Shown: positions 1 to 11,753 of the stretch, in pieces
Position numbering within the stretch: the first letter of the stretch is position 1
How the letters are laid out: each line of letters begins with the position of its first letter
Assembly (NCBI GenBank): GCA_963210315.1
Contig: OY723309.1
Location: 372,001 to 436,000 of the forward strand
Direction: 5' to 3'
DNA: 64,000 nt
Origin: Rhynchopus euleeides
Taxonomy: Eukaryota; Euglenozoa; Diplonemea; Diplonemida; Diplonemidae
Made by a program: the position numbers and the translations under genes
Notes under the pieces: generated by a model
Told to the model about the DNA's origin: nothing
The model's input: only the letters and a program-made list of their open reading frames with translations
Database searches by the model: none

Positions 1-195
1 GAGTATTCTCATTGTACATTCTTCGAGCAGTTGCAGCAGAATTGGCGAGGCTTCACGCCGCACTCGCACAAGTCTGGAGCATCCAAGACAGCGAACACGA
101 GCTGTCGGGCATCAGAGGCTTGCCGGAAGGCGCACACCTGACACCCCACAACTCGTGTGGCCCTTCTTGGAGGTGGGAGATCTGTAAGCCTGAGC

Positions 196-1044
196 TTACG
201 GGATCATCATCAGCTCCTGGGAGGGGCACGTGCCGCAGCTGTAGGGCACGAGCGGGCCCTGGGGGTGGGGCTTCGGGGGGCACAGCGAGCTGATGCAGTT
301 CGTCGTGGCAGGGTCCACCATGCAGTCGGCCACACCAGGCAGGATGCACTCGATCTGGTCGAACGACGGGCAGTTGTGTGCAGCGCGGTCGACAGACGTC
401 CACATGTGGCGCACCGTGGCGGGCAGCACGAACGTGTCCTCCTCTCCACGCGCGACGTGGCGGACGAACGCCTTCGTTGCGTGCACCTGCCCGCCGGGAA
501 TCTGCCTGAAGGAAGGCGCGCAGTGCGAGATCTCGTATCCGAGCGGCAGCAGCTGGGAGGCAAGCACCCCGAGGTCGCTCTCAGGCTTGCAGTTGGTGTT
601 GCAGTCGTACACAAACACGTAGAAGCGGCACCCGGGCACACTCGCACTGCCGGGGCACACGACACGCACCGTCGTCTGTGCGGGGAGCGAGTGCTCCGAC
701 GTCCACATCGGCAGGCCCTCCATGAAGTCGGGCACGTGCACCAGCTGCGACCCCAGCAGCGACAGCCACAGCGGCTCGTCAGCGTACATGAACCCAAGCG
801 ACCCCGAGTTGCGCTGGGTCATCTGCCCGCCCAGGCTGGAGTAGGTGGTGTCCCCAATGCACGGGGATCCTGAGCCGACAGCGCTGGGGCACAGATTCCG
901 AGGCGGGATGCATGTCTCGGCGGCAGGGCCTGCGCACGACGACTCGTCGGGGCTCAGGGTGAAGCCAGGCAGCCCACACGCGCAGTTCTTCGGAGCCTGC
1001 CCACCCAGCGTGAGCACCGCCATCGCAGCCAGCACCGTCGCCAT
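196..1044 (-). CDS. Secreted cysteine-rich protein A, array copy 1
   Basis: 282 aa, intronless, ATG at 1042-1044 in the context ACAATGG. Residues 1-15 are a short hydrophobic signal-peptide-like segment. The mature part has 18 cysteines (for example 21, 23, 37, 45, 52, 62, 130, 139, 148, 152, 175, 225, 233, 241, 250, 255, 270, 273) and no membrane segment. It is a distant paralogue of B: cysteines 130, 139 and 148 fall at identical positions in both proteins, around a shared VCP...C..FVF.Y.C pattern, followed by an aligned C-terminal cysteine set. The family is not one I recognise. A disulphide-rich extracellular or surface protein is the inference. The 5' flank contains a degraded piece of B. 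Confidence 0.8.
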   Translation of the reverse strand: MATVLAAMAVLTLGGQAPKNCACGLPGFTLSPDESSCAGPAAETCIPPRNLCPSAVGSGSPCIGDTTYSSLGGQMTQRNSGSLGFMYADEPLWLSLLGSQLVHVPDFMEGLPMWTSEHSLPAQTTVRVVCPGSASVPGCRFYVFVYDCNTNCKPESDLGVLASQLLPLGYEISHCAPSFRQIPGGQVHATKAFVRHVARGEEDTFVLPATVRHMWTSVDRAAHNCPSFDQIECILPGVADCMVDPATTNCISSLCPPKPHPQGPLVPYSCGTCPSQELMMIP

Positions 1045-1131
1045 TGTGTTGTGTTGTTGTGCTAGATATCACTACCTGCAGAGGGTGTGGCGGAGCATCC
1101 CACCTCAAGACAAACCCTCCCGCCCCTGGAA

Positions 1132-1207
1132 CACTGGCCGCACTTCGCAGAGCACAACAGCCCTGCAGCACCGGCAGCAGAGAACGGCAGCAAAACGCAG
1201 CATCGCT
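1132..1207 (-). pseudogene. Relic of the 5' end of gene B, upstream of A
   Basis: This stretch matches the signal-peptide and first-cysteine region of B (about 3104-3189), with a roughly 12-bp deletion and the start codon changed from ATG to ACA on the minus strand. The adjoining 1209-1250 also matches the region upstream of B at about 3253-3290. It recurs at 4282-bp steps (5414-5489, 9696-9771, 13978-14053, 18260-18335). Because it sits 5' of A, the promoter and leader of A may derive from B; that part is inference. Confidence 0.75.
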
Positions 1208-2355
1208 GTTCAGGGTGTCGCTGCAAACACGCCGCAGCGTCCCGAGACACATCACAAGCAGGGGGGTGGGGGCAACTGCAATGCCATCGCCCCGTCTGTC
1301 GAAACAGTTGACCCTCACTCCCCAACACAGGGGCGGACAGAAGGTTCTGGAACAACAGAATACTCTCAGGCGTCGTATCAAAGTGGGAGTGTCTCACACA
1401 TCACTCTTAAACCTTTTACGGTCAAGGATTAAGCCACTACCCGCCCCACCAGATTGCAGCCGTCTCTCATTGGAGAAGCTTGACTCCGAGGACACAAGAA
1501 AAGAAAGGAGAAAATAATTGTAACTGAGAGACAGGTGCCCCTGTCCTCTGGCACGGACTGCAAAGGGTTTGTGCGCGCCTGCGGCCCACAACCCTGCTGT
1601 GCCGCCCAGACAGGTGGGCCTGGAAGCTGCAGCAGGCACGGCCTCTCTGCGAGGAGGAACACCAGCTCCTCCGTCCCAAGGAAAGGCGTCCGCCTGCTGC
1701 ATCCGCACAGGCACCACGGCATACGGAAGGTCGCACCTTGGATATAACAGATGGGGTTGGGGTGGTTCAACACGTGGCCCTGCCTGCTGCCGAGCTGCTG
1801 CTGTGGGGCACTGTTGTTTGTTCCCACACAACGCGTGCACCCTGCGGCGCATCGGGGGCTCGGGAGAGGGGCACAGCCGTTGCGGTGGCAGGGCCAGGCG
1901 GCGCCACCACAGACACGGCTGGGTCCCCCTCCCGCACCCGCACCCTGACCAACTGCAGCCCGGCGCAGGAGAATCCCGTGGTGGCGGGGGGAGGGAACAG
2001 CAAGATGACGAACGAAAGATCTGTACTTTGTTTCGCGACAAGATAAAAGCGGATGGGGGCGAGGGGGACACAGGTCGGGATGGGTGTGGTGCCAACGGCA
2101 CAGCCTATTTCTCGAGGTCGAGGCGGCACCTGCACGCTGCAGCTATATTGTTGCCAGAAGGCAGGTGATCATGAGCATGTGGCTCAGGATTCTAGGAATG
2201 ATTGCCAGCCTTGACAATGCAGGGGGGCCAATACCTGTCAAAGTGCAGCTGTGCGTTGGTCGTGTGTGTGTTGCATAGCGTGGTTCACATCTTTCAGTGA
2301 ATAAAAGACGGAAAGAAAGGAGGGATCAGCACACCACTCCTAGGGGACGTGATGA
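1208..2355. other. Intra-unit spacer between A-side relic and B
   Basis: No supported gene. It is GC-rich with several long but mutually overlapping frames on both strands and no recognisable protein. It presumably contains the A promoter at its left end and the B 3' UTR at its right end. The same spacer recurs in each unit. Confidence 0.6.
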
Positions 2356-3189
2356 TTACATCAGCGGGAAGTCGTCGGTCACGCACGTCGAGCACGACGG
2401 GGGCTGGGGGCCAGTGGAGACAACCTTGCAGTAGTCCGGAACGCACTCACCGTTGTCAATACGGCACACGTCGTCAGCCTCCAAGCCAGGCATCAGGCAC
2501 TGGGCAAGGGAGCGGTCGGCGCAACGCGTGCCCGTCTGGGGCACAACCGCGAAGGCAGCGAAGTGCAGGGGCGAGTTCAGGGTGAAGCTGAGCTCACTGT
2601 CCGCCGTCGTGAAGGTCTTGCGCAGGGCCACCATCTTGTGGGTCGACGCACCAGGCTTGGTGAACTGCATGCCGCACTTCGACACCTGCCACCCGTCAAC
2701 CTGCAGGTCACCCAGAAGCCCGCCGTGCTGTGCCGCACACGGGTAGCAGCTGTACAGGAACACGAAGGCGTCGCAGTGCTCGTACTGGTGGCCTGCAGGG
2801 CAGTTGAACTTCACCGTCGTCATGGCAGGGATCGTCACTGTGGGCACCGTGATGGGCACCTGGTCGAAGAAGGGGCGCACGCTGGTGAAGGACGCATCGG
2901 GGAACTCAGTCCATGCAGGTGCGCCGTCGCGCAGGAACACCTGGTTCGCCGGAACACCTGGGGAGACAGTCGGCAGCACCGGTGCGAGCACCGCACAGGG
3001 CAGCGGGGGTGCGCCGGGGTTCGTGCTGCACAGGTTGCAGATGGGCGACCCGGGCAGGCCGCACGTGTCGTCGACCAGAGAGGGTATGCCCAGCGGGCAG
3101 CACTGGCCGCACTTCGCAGAGCACGTCAGCCCTGCAGCACCGGCAGCAGACACGAGCGCCAGAACGGCAGCAAAACGCAGCATCGCCAT
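2356..3189 (-). CDS. Secreted cysteine-rich protein B, array copy 1
   Basis: 277 aa, intronless, ATG at 3187-3189 in the context ACAATGG, stop TAA at 2356-2358. Residues 1-20 form a clear signal peptide (MAMLRFAAVLALVSAAGAAG), followed by a cysteine-dense block (C23, 27, 30, 31, 43, 51, 54, 65) and a second domain with C130, 139, 148, 151, 172, 223, 231, 242, 249, 254, 266 and 269. There is no membrane segment, GPI-type tail or known catalytic motif. It is closely related to C at 23520-24368 and distantly to A. Its upstream block at about 3253-3290 is echoed upstream of A. Function unknown; secretion is inferred from the signal peptide. Confidence 0.82.
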   Translation of the reverse strand: MAMLRFAAVLALVSAAGAAGLTCSAKCGQCCPLGIPSLVDDTCGLPGSPICNLCSTNPGAPPLPCAVLAPVLPTVSPGVPANQVFLRDGAPAWTEFPDASFTSVRPFFDQVPITVPTVTIPAMTTVKFNCPAGHQYEHCDAFVFLYSCYPCAAQHGGLLGDLQVDGWQVSKCGMQFTKPGASTHKMVALRKTFTTADSELSFTLNSPLHFAAFAVVPQTGTRCADRSLAQCLMPGLEADDVCRIDNGECVPDYCKVVSTGPQPPSCSTCVTDDFPLM

Positions 3190-4477
3190 TGTATGGAGTG
3201 GGTGTGGTGTGTGGGGAGGGAGGGTTGTCTGTCAGGTTGCAGAGGGTGCAAGCGTGTCGCTGCAAACACGCTGCAGCGTCTCGGCGCAATGTGACGTGCA
3301 AGTCGTGGGGGTGTGTGAGGCGACACAGCGTTGAACATCGTGCAGCGGCGTTGTTCTGAGAAAGAGAGGGGGTGTGCTGGGGTGGGGGGAGGTCTGCAGG
3401 GTGTGGTCAAGGAAGCTCGGATCCTGGGGACTCAGCGTCGTCTTGTTCTGCGCAGAAGCAACCCGGGGGGCTGCTTCTGGGCCTTGGCCTTTGGGTTGGC
3501 TTTCAAGAAGGGAAGAAGAAAGGGCGAAAATGGTGTTGTACAAAGGGAAGCGTCACGACTGCCACAACACTCTGAAGGGAGATGTGCGCGAGCACGTCTC
3601 GCCCTCGGTTGGGGTTGGTCTCAGCGATAGTTGGCTCCACACGCCGTACCGTTGCCAGACTCGAGTAGAGTGGGGCCACGGAGCGTGGGCGTGTGTGGTT
3701 GGAGAGTATCATGGCAGACGGACCCTTCAGTAACTGTTGAGTGTGCCTCAAAGAAGCACCAGTTCAGTTCGAACCGTTCCTTCTGTACTTTGTTCGTCTC
3801 GCGTACAGAGAGGATGCACACAAACCCGTGAGTGGCAATTCTCAGCCCGCTGAAGGATGGGCATGTTGGATTGCCGGCTGTGTCGCTGCGGCACTTCTGC
3901 TCACAGGGATGTGCAAAACTAAACAAGTGTCGGATGATCTCCGTGAGCTTGTCCCGCAAAAAGGAACACCCCGAACTGGTTTCGTGTTGGGGGACACTCG
4001 TGGAGAAATCAACCGAAAATCAACAAAGGTTTTCGCTCATCGAAGGGGTGGGTGGAGTGGAGGGGATTGGGAACGAACCGTGCACGCTGGCCTGATCAAA
4101 TGTGGAACGGGCTGTGCTGACGTACAACTGGTTCGGCTACAAACTCACAAACAGTGTGATGCCCGCGTTTCTGACAACGGCAGGTTCTTGTTTGTTTGTG
4201 CGTATGTGTGTAAGTAACTGAGCTGTGGATTGTCACAACTGTGGGTTGCGGAAAGAGAGATGGATGGAGCAGAGGGATTCGGGAGTATTCTCATTGTACA
4301 TTCTTCGAGCAGTTGCAGCAGAATTGGCGAGGCTTCACGCCGCACTCGCACAAGTCTGGAGCATCCAAGACAGCGAACACGAGCTGTCGGGCATCAGAGG
4401 CTTGCCGGAAGGCGCACACCTGACACCCCACAACTCGTGTGGCCCTTCTTGGAGGTGGGAGATCTGTAAGCCTGAGC
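3190..4477. other. Inter-gene spacer between B and the A gene of the next unit
   Basis: No supported gene. The first 100 bp or so upstream of B should carry its promoter and leader, including a block at about 3253-3290 that recurs upstream of A. The rest shows only short overlapping frames. The next A gene ends at 4478. The spacer recurs in each unit. Confidence 0.6.
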
Positions 4478-5326
4478 TTACGGGATCATCATCAGCTCCT
4501 GGGAGGGGCACGTGCCGCAGCTGTAGGGCACGAGCGGGCCCTGGGGGTGGGGCTTCGGGGGGCACAGCGAGCTGATGCAGTTCGTCGTGGCAGGGTCCAC
4601 CATGCAGTCGGCCACACCAGGCAGGATGCACTCGATCTGGTCGAACGACGGGCAGTTGTGTGCAGCGCGGTCGACAGACGTCCACATGTGGCGCACCGTG
4701 GCGGGCAGCACGAACGTGTCCTCCTCTCCACGCGCGACGTGGCGGACGAACGCCTTCGTTGCGTGCACCTGCCCGCCGGGAATCTGCCTGAAGGAAGGCG
4801 CGCAGTGCGAGATCTCGTATCCGAGCGGCAGCAGCTGGGAGGCAAGCACCCCGAGGTCGCTCTCAGGCTTGCAGTTGGTGTTGCAGTCGTACACAAACAC
4901 GTAGAAGCGGCACCCGGGCACACTCGCACTGCCGGGGCACACGACACGCACCGTCGTCTGTGCGGGGAGCGAGTGCTCCGACGTCCACATCGGCAGGCCC
5001 TCCATGAAGTCGGGCACGTGCACCAGCTGCGACCCCAGCAGCGACAGCCACAGCGGCTCGTCAGCGTACATGAACCCAAGCGACCCCGAGTTGCGCTGGG
5101 TCATCTGCCCGCCCAGGCTGGAGTAGGTGGTGTCCCCAATGCACGGGGATCCTGAGCCGACAGCGCTGGGGCACAGATTCCGAGGCGGGATGCATGTCTC
5201 GGCGGCAGGGCCTGCGCACGACGACTCGTCGGGGCTCAGGGTGAAGCCAGGCAGCCCACACGCGCAGTTCTTCGGAGCCTGCCCACCCAGCGTGAGCACC
5301 GCCATCGCAGCCAGCACCGTCGCCAT
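4478..5326 (-). CDS. Secreted cysteine-rich protein A, array copy 2
   Basis: The protein is identical to that at 196-1044: 282 aa, signal-peptide-like N-terminus, 18 cysteines. Second unit of the array. Confidence 0.8.
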   Translation of the reverse strand: MATVLAAMAVLTLGGQAPKNCACGLPGFTLSPDESSCAGPAAETCIPPRNLCPSAVGSGSPCIGDTTYSSLGGQMTQRNSGSLGFMYADEPLWLSLLGSQLVHVPDFMEGLPMWTSEHSLPAQTTVRVVCPGSASVPGCRFYVFVYDCNTNCKPESDLGVLASQLLPLGYEISHCAPSFRQIPGGQVHATKAFVRHVARGEEDTFVLPATVRHMWTSVDRAAHNCPSFDQIECILPGVADCMVDPATTNCISSLCPPKPHPQGPLVPYSCGTCPSQELMMIP

Positions 5327-6637
5327 TGTGTTGTGTTGTTGTGCTAGATATCACTACCTGCAGAGGGTGTGGCGGAGCATCCCACCTCAAGACAAACCCT
5401 CCCGCCCCTGGAACACTGGCCGCACTTCGCAGAGCACAACAGCCCTGCAGCACCGGCAGCAGAGAACGGCAGCAAAACGCAGCATCGCTGTTCAGGGTGT
5501 CGCTGCAAACACGCCGCAGCGTCCCGAGACACATCACAAGCAGGGGGGTGGGGGCAACTGCAATGCCATCGCCCCGTCTGTCGAAACAGTTGACCCTCAC
5601 TCCCCAACACAGGGGCGGACAGAAGGTTCTGGAACAACAGAATACTCTCAGGCGTCGTATCAAAGTGGGAGTGTCTCACACATCACTCTTAAACCTTTTA
5701 CGGTCAAGGATTAAGCCACTACCCGCCCCACCAGATTGCAGCCGTCTCTCATTGGAGAAGCTTGACTCCGAGGACACAAGAAAAGAAAGGAGAAAATAAT
5801 TGTAACTGAGAGACAGGTGCCCCTGTCCTCTGGCACGGACTGCAAAGGGTTTGTGCGCGCCTGCGGCCCACAACCCTGCTGTGCCGCCCAGACAGGTGGG
5901 CCTGGAAGCTGCAGCAGGCACGGCCTCTCTGCGAGGAGGAACACCAGCTCCTCCGTCCCAAGGAAAGGCGTCCGCCTGCTGCATCCGCACAGGCACCACG
6001 GCATACGGAAGGTCGCACCTTGGATATAACAGATGGGGTTGGGGTGGTTCAACACGTGGCCCTGCCTGCTGCCGAGCTGCTGCTGTGGGGCACTGTTGTT
6101 TGTTCCCACACAACGCGTGCACCCTGCGGCGCATCGGGGGCTCGGGAGAGGGGCACAGCCGTTGCGGTGGCAGGGCCAGGCGGCGCCACCACAGACACGG
6201 CTGGGTCCCCCTCCCGCACCCGCACCCTGACCAACTGCAGCCCGGCGCAGGAGAATCCCGTGGTGGCGGGGGGAGGGAACAGCAAGATGACGAACGAAAG
6301 ATCTGTACTTTGTTTCGCGACAAGATAAAAGCGGATGGGGGCGAGGGGGACACAGGTCGGGATGGGTGTGGTGCCAACGGCACAGCCTATTTCTCGAGGT
6401 CGAGGCGGCACCTGCACGCTGCAGCTATATTGTTGCCAGAAGGCAGGTGATCATGAGCATGTGGCTCAGGATTCTAGGAATGATTGCCAGCCTTGACAAT
6501 GCAGGGGGGCCAATACCTGTCAAAGTGCAGCTGTGCGTTGGTCGTGTGTGTGTTGCATAGCGTGGTTCACATCTTTCAGTGAATAAAAGACGGAAAGAAA
6601 GGAGGGATCAGCACACCACTCCTAGGGGACGTGATGA

Positions 6638-7471
6638 TTACATCAGCGGGAAGTCGTCGGTCACGCACGTCGAGCACGACGGGGGCTGGGGGCCAGTGGA
6701 GACAACCTTGCAGTAGTCCGGAACGCACTCACCGTTGTCAATACGGCACACGTCGTCAGCCTCCAAGCCAGGCATCAGGCACTGGGCAAGGGAGCGGTCG
6801 GCGCAACGCGTGCCCGTCTGGGGCACAACCGCGAAGGCAGCGAAGTGCAGGGGCGAGTTCAGGGTGAAGCTGAGCTCACTGTCCGCCGTCGTGAAGGTCT
6901 TGCGCAGGGCCACCATCTTGTGGGTCGACGCACCAGGCTTGGTGAACTGCATGCCGCACTTCGACACCTGCCACCCGTCAACCTGCAGGTCACCCAGAAG
7001 CCCGCCGTGCTGTGCCGCACACGGGTAGCAGCTGTACAGGAACACGAAGGCGTCGCAGTGCTCGTACTGGTGGCCTGCAGGGCAGTTGAACTTCACCGTC
7101 GTCATGGCAGGGATCGTCACTGTGGGCACCGTGATGGGCACCTGGTCGAAGAAGGGGCGCACGCTGGTGAAGGACGCATCGGGGAACTCAGTCCATGCAG
7201 GTGCGCCGTCGCGCAGGAACACCTGGTTCGCCGGAACACCTGGGGAGACAGTCGGCAGCACCGGTGCGAGCACCGCACAGGGCAGCGGGGGTGCGCCGGG
7301 GTTCGTGCTGCACAGGTTGCAGATGGGCGACCCGGGCAGGCCGCACGTGTCGTCGACCAGAGAGGGTATGCCCAGCGGGCAGCACTGGCCGCACTTCGCA
7401 GAGCACGTCAGCCCTGCAGCACCGGCAGCAGACACGAGCGCCAGAACGGCAGCAAAACGCAGCATCGCCAT
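6638..7471 (-). CDS. Secreted cysteine-rich protein B, array copy 2
   Basis: The protein is identical to that at 2356-3189: 277 aa with a 20-residue signal peptide and 19 cysteines. Confidence 0.82.
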   Translation of the reverse strand: MAMLRFAAVLALVSAAGAAGLTCSAKCGQCCPLGIPSLVDDTCGLPGSPICNLCSTNPGAPPLPCAVLAPVLPTVSPGVPANQVFLRDGAPAWTEFPDASFTSVRPFFDQVPITVPTVTIPAMTTVKFNCPAGHQYEHCDAFVFLYSCYPCAAQHGGLLGDLQVDGWQVSKCGMQFTKPGASTHKMVALRKTFTTADSELSFTLNSPLHFAAFAVVPQTGTRCADRSLAQCLMPGLEADDVCRIDNGECVPDYCKVVSTGPQPPSCSTCVTDDFPLM

Positions 7472-8759
7472 TGTATGGAGTGGGTGTGGTGTGTGGGGAG
7501 GGAGGGTTGTCTGTCAGGTTGCAGAGGGTGCAAGCGTGTCGCTGCAAACACGCTGCAGCGTCTCGGCGCAATGTGACGTGCAAGTCGTGGGGGTGTGTGA
7601 GGCGACACAGCGTTGAACATCGTGCAGCGGCGTTGTTCTGAGAAAGAGAGGGGGTGTGCTGGGGTGGGGGGAGGTCTGCAGGGTGTGGTCAAGGAAGCTC
7701 GGATCCTGGGGACTCAGCGTCGTCTTGTTCTGCGCAGAAGCAACCCGGGGGGCTGCTTCTGGGCCTTGGCCTTTGGGTTGGCTTTCAAGAAGGGAAGAAG
7801 AAAGGGCGAAAATGGTGTTGTACAAAGGGAAGCGTCACGACTGCCACAACACTCTGAAGGGAGATGTGCGCGAGCACGTCTCGCCCTCGGTTGGGGTTGG
7901 TCTCAGCGATAGTTGGCTCCACACGCCGTACCGTTGCCAGACTCGAGTAGAGTGGGGCCACGGAGCGTGGGCGTGTGTGGTTGGAGAGTATCATGGCAGA
8001 CGGACCCTTCAGTAACTGTTGAGTGTGCCTCAAAGAAGCACCAGTTCAGTTCGAACCGTTCCTTCTGTACTTTGTTCGTCTCGCGTACAGAGAGGATGCA
8101 CACAAACCCGTGAGTGGCAATTCTCAGCCCGCTGAAGGATGGGCATGTTGGATTGCCGGCTGTGTCGCTGCGGCACTTCTGCTCACAGGGATGTGCAAAA
8201 CTAAACAAGTGTCGGATGATCTCCGTGAGCTTGTCCCGCAAAAAGGAACACCCCGAACTGGTTTCGTGTTGGGGGACACTCGTGGAGAAATCAACCGAAA
8301 ATCAACAAAGGTTTTCGCTCATCGAAGGGGTGGGTGGAGTGGAGGGGATTGGGAACGAACCGTGCACGCTGGCCTGATCAAATGTGGAACGGGCTGTGCT
8401 GACGTACAACTGGTTCGGCTACAAACTCACAAACAGTGTGATGCCCGCGTTTCTGACAACGGCAGGTTCTTGTTTGTTTGTGCGTATGTGTGTAAGTAAC
8501 TGAGCTGTGGATTGTCACAACTGTGGGTTGCGGAAAGAGAGATGGATGGAGCAGAGGGATTCGGGAGTATTCTCATTGTACATTCTTCGAGCAGTTGCAG
8601 CAGAATTGGCGAGGCTTCACGCCGCACTCGCACAAGTCTGGAGCATCCAAGACAGCGAACACGAGCTGTCGGGCATCAGAGGCTTGCCGGAAGGCGCACA
8701 CCTGACACCCCACAACTCGTGTGGCCCTTCTTGGAGGTGGGAGATCTGTAAGCCTGAGC

Positions 8760-9608
8760 TTACGGGATCATCATCAGCTCCTGGGAGGGGCACGTGCCGC
8801 AGCTGTAGGGCACGAGCGGGCCCTGGGGGTGGGGCTTCGGGGGGCACAGCGAGCTGATGCAGTTCGTCGTGGCAGGGTCCACCATGCAGTCGGCCACACC
8901 AGGCAGGATGCACTCGATCTGGTCGAACGACGGGCAGTTGTGTGCAGCGCGGTCGACAGACGTCCACATGTGGCGCACCGTGGCGGGCAGCACGAACGTG
9001 TCCTCCTCTCCACGCGCGACGTGGCGGACGAACGCCTTCGTTGCGTGCACCTGCCCGCCGGGAATCTGCCTGAAGGAAGGCGCGCAGTGCGAGATCTCGT
9101 ATCCGAGCGGCAGCAGCTGGGAGGCAAGCACCCCGAGGTCGCTCTCAGGCTTGCAGTTGGTGTTGCAGTCGTACACAAACACGTAGAAGCGGCACCCGGG
9201 CACACTCGCACTGCCGGGGCACACGACACGCACCGTCGTCTGTGCGGGGAGCGAGTGCTCCGACGTCCACATCGGCAGGCCCTCCATGAAGTCGGGCACG
9301 TGCACCAGCTGCGACCCCAGCAGCGACAGCCACAGCGGCTCGTCAGCGTACATGAACCCAAGCGACCCCGAGTTGCGCTGGGTCATCTGCCCGCCCAGGC
9401 TGGAGTAGGTGGTGTCCCCAATGCACGGGGATCCTGAGCCGACAGCGCTGGGGCACAGATTCCGAGGCGGGATGCATGTCTCGGCGGCAGGGCCTGCGCA
9501 CGACGACTCGTCGGGGCTCAGGGTGAAGCCAGGCAGCCCACACGCGCAGTTCTTCGGAGCCTGCCCACCCAGCGTGAGCACCGCCATCGCAGCCAGCACC
9601 GTCGCCAT
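8760..9608 (-). CDS. Secreted cysteine-rich protein A, array copy 3
   Basis: The protein is identical to that at 196-1044. Third unit of the array. Confidence 0.8.
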   Translation of the reverse strand: MATVLAAMAVLTLGGQAPKNCACGLPGFTLSPDESSCAGPAAETCIPPRNLCPSAVGSGSPCIGDTTYSSLGGQMTQRNSGSLGFMYADEPLWLSLLGSQLVHVPDFMEGLPMWTSEHSLPAQTTVRVVCPGSASVPGCRFYVFVYDCNTNCKPESDLGVLASQLLPLGYEISHCAPSFRQIPGGQVHATKAFVRHVARGEEDTFVLPATVRHMWTSVDRAAHNCPSFDQIECILPGVADCMVDPATTNCISSLCPPKPHPQGPLVPYSCGTCPSQELMMIP

Positions 9609-10919
9609 TGTGTTGTGTTGTTGTGCTAGATATCACTACCTGCAGAGGGTGTGGCGGAGCATCCCACCTCAAGACAAACCCTCCCGCCCCTGGAACACTG
9701 GCCGCACTTCGCAGAGCACAACAGCCCTGCAGCACCGGCAGCAGAGAACGGCAGCAAAACGCAGCATCGCTGTTCAGGGTGTCGCTGCAAACACGCCGCA
9801 GCGTCCCGAGACACATCACAAGCAGGGGGGTGGGGGCAACTGCAATGCCATCGCCCCGTCTGTCGAAACAGTTGACCCTCACTCCCCAACACAGGGGCGG
9901 ACAGAAGGTTCTGGAACAACAGAATACTCTCAGGCGTCGTATCAAAGTGGGAGTGTCTCACACATCACTCTTAAACCTTTTACGGTCAAGGATTAAGCCA
10001 CTACCCGCCCCACCAGATTGCAGCCGTCTCTCATTGGAGAAGCTTGACTCCGAGGACACAAGAAAAGAAAGGAGAAAATAATTGTAACTGAGAGACAGGT
10101 GCCCCTGTCCTCTGGCACGGACTGCAAAGGGTTTGTGCGCGCCTGCGGCCCACAACCCTGCTGTGCCGCCCAGACAGGTGGGCCTGGAAGCTGCAGCAGG
10201 CACGGCCTCTCTGCGAGGAGGAACACCAGCTCCTCCGTCCCAAGGAAAGGCGTCCGCCTGCTGCATCCGCACAGGCACCACGGCATACGGAAGGTCGCAC
10301 CTTGGATATAACAGATGGGGTTGGGGTGGTTCAACACGTGGCCCTGCCTGCTGCCGAGCTGCTGCTGTGGGGCACTGTTGTTTGTTCCCACACAACGCGT
10401 GCACCCTGCGGCGCATCGGGGGCTCGGGAGAGGGGCACAGCCGTTGCGGTGGCAGGGCCAGGCGGCGCCACCACAGACACGGCTGGGTCCCCCTCCCGCA
10501 CCCGCACCCTGACCAACTGCAGCCCGGCGCAGGAGAATCCCGTGGTGGCGGGGGGAGGGAACAGCAAGATGACGAACGAAAGATCTGTACTTTGTTTCGC
10601 GACAAGATAAAAGCGGATGGGGGCGAGGGGGACACAGGTCGGGATGGGTGTGGTGCCAACGGCACAGCCTATTTCTCGAGGTCGAGGCGGCACCTGCACG
10701 CTGCAGCTATATTGTTGCCAGAAGGCAGGTGATCATGAGCATGTGGCTCAGGATTCTAGGAATGATTGCCAGCCTTGACAATGCAGGGGGGCCAATACCT
10801 GTCAAAGTGCAGCTGTGCGTTGGTCGTGTGTGTGTTGCATAGCGTGGTTCACATCTTTCAGTGAATAAAAGACGGAAAGAAAGGAGGGATCAGCACACCA
10901 CTCCTAGGGGACGTGATGA

Positions 10920-11753
10920 TTACATCAGCGGGAAGTCGTCGGTCACGCACGTCGAGCACGACGGGGGCTGGGGGCCAGTGGAGACAACCTTGCAGTAGTC
11001 CGGAACGCACTCACCGTTGTCAATACGGCACACGTCGTCAGCCTCCAAGCCAGGCATCAGGCACTGGGCAAGGGAGCGGTCGGCGCAACGCGTGCCCGTC
11101 TGGGGCACAACCGCGAAGGCAGCGAAGTGCAGGGGCGAGTTCAGGGTGAAGCTGAGCTCACTGTCCGCCGTCGTGAAGGTCTTGCGCAGGGCCACCATCT
11201 TGTGGGTCGACGCACCAGGCTTGGTGAACTGCATGCCGCACTTCGACACCTGCCACCCGTCAACCTGCAGGTCACCCAGAAGCCCGCCGTGCTGTGCCGC
11301 ACACGGGTAGCAGCTGTACAGGAACACGAAGGCGTCGCAGTGCTCGTACTGGTGGCCTGCAGGGCAGTTGAACTTCACCGTCGTCATGGCAGGGATCGTC
11401 ACTGTGGGCACCGTGATGGGCACCTGGTCGAAGAAGGGGCGCACGCTGGTGAAGGACGCATCGGGGAACTCAGTCCATGCAGGTGCGCCGTCGCGCAGGA
11501 ACACCTGGTTCGCCGGAACACCTGGGGAGACAGTCGGCAGCACCGGTGCGAGCACCGCACAGGGCAGCGGGGGTGCGCCGGGGTTCGTGCTGCACAGGTT
11601 GCAGATGGGCGACCCGGGCAGGCCGCACGTGTCGTCGACCAGAGAGGGTATGCCCAGCGGGCAGCACTGGCCGCACTTCGCAGAGCACGTCAGCCCTGCA
11701 GCACCGGCAGCAGACACGAGCGCCAGAACGGCAGCAAAACGCAGCATCGCCAT
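10920..11753 (-). CDS. Secreted cysteine-rich protein B, array copy 3
   Basis: The protein is identical to that at 2356-3189. Third unit of the array. Confidence 0.82.
   Translation of the reverse strand: MAMLRFAAVLALVSAAGAAGLTCSAKCGQCCPLGIPSLVDDTCGLPGSPICNLCSTNPGAPPLPCAVLAPVLPTVSPGVPANQVFLRDGAPAWTEFPDASFTSVRPFFDQVPITVPTVTIPAMTTVKFNCPAGHQYEHCDAFVFLYSCYPCAAQHGGLLGDLQVDGWQVSKCGMQFTKPGASTHKMVALRKTFTTADSELSFTLNSPLHFAAFAVVPQTGTRCADRSLAQCLMPGLEADDVCRIDNGECVPDYCKVVSTGPQPPSCSTCVTDDFPLM

Noticed and set aside
157..873. 238-codon plus-strand frame antisense to gene A (and repeats)
   Set aside because: GC-rich shadow of A. The minus-strand frame has a signal peptide and cysteine pattern shared with B and C, while this one has arginine/histidine-rich composition typical of antisense frames.
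1394..2168. Frames of 199 and 235 codons in the spacer between A and B
   Set aside because: They overlap on opposite strands and change markedly in the diverged half unit (18522-19256), with no recognisable domain.
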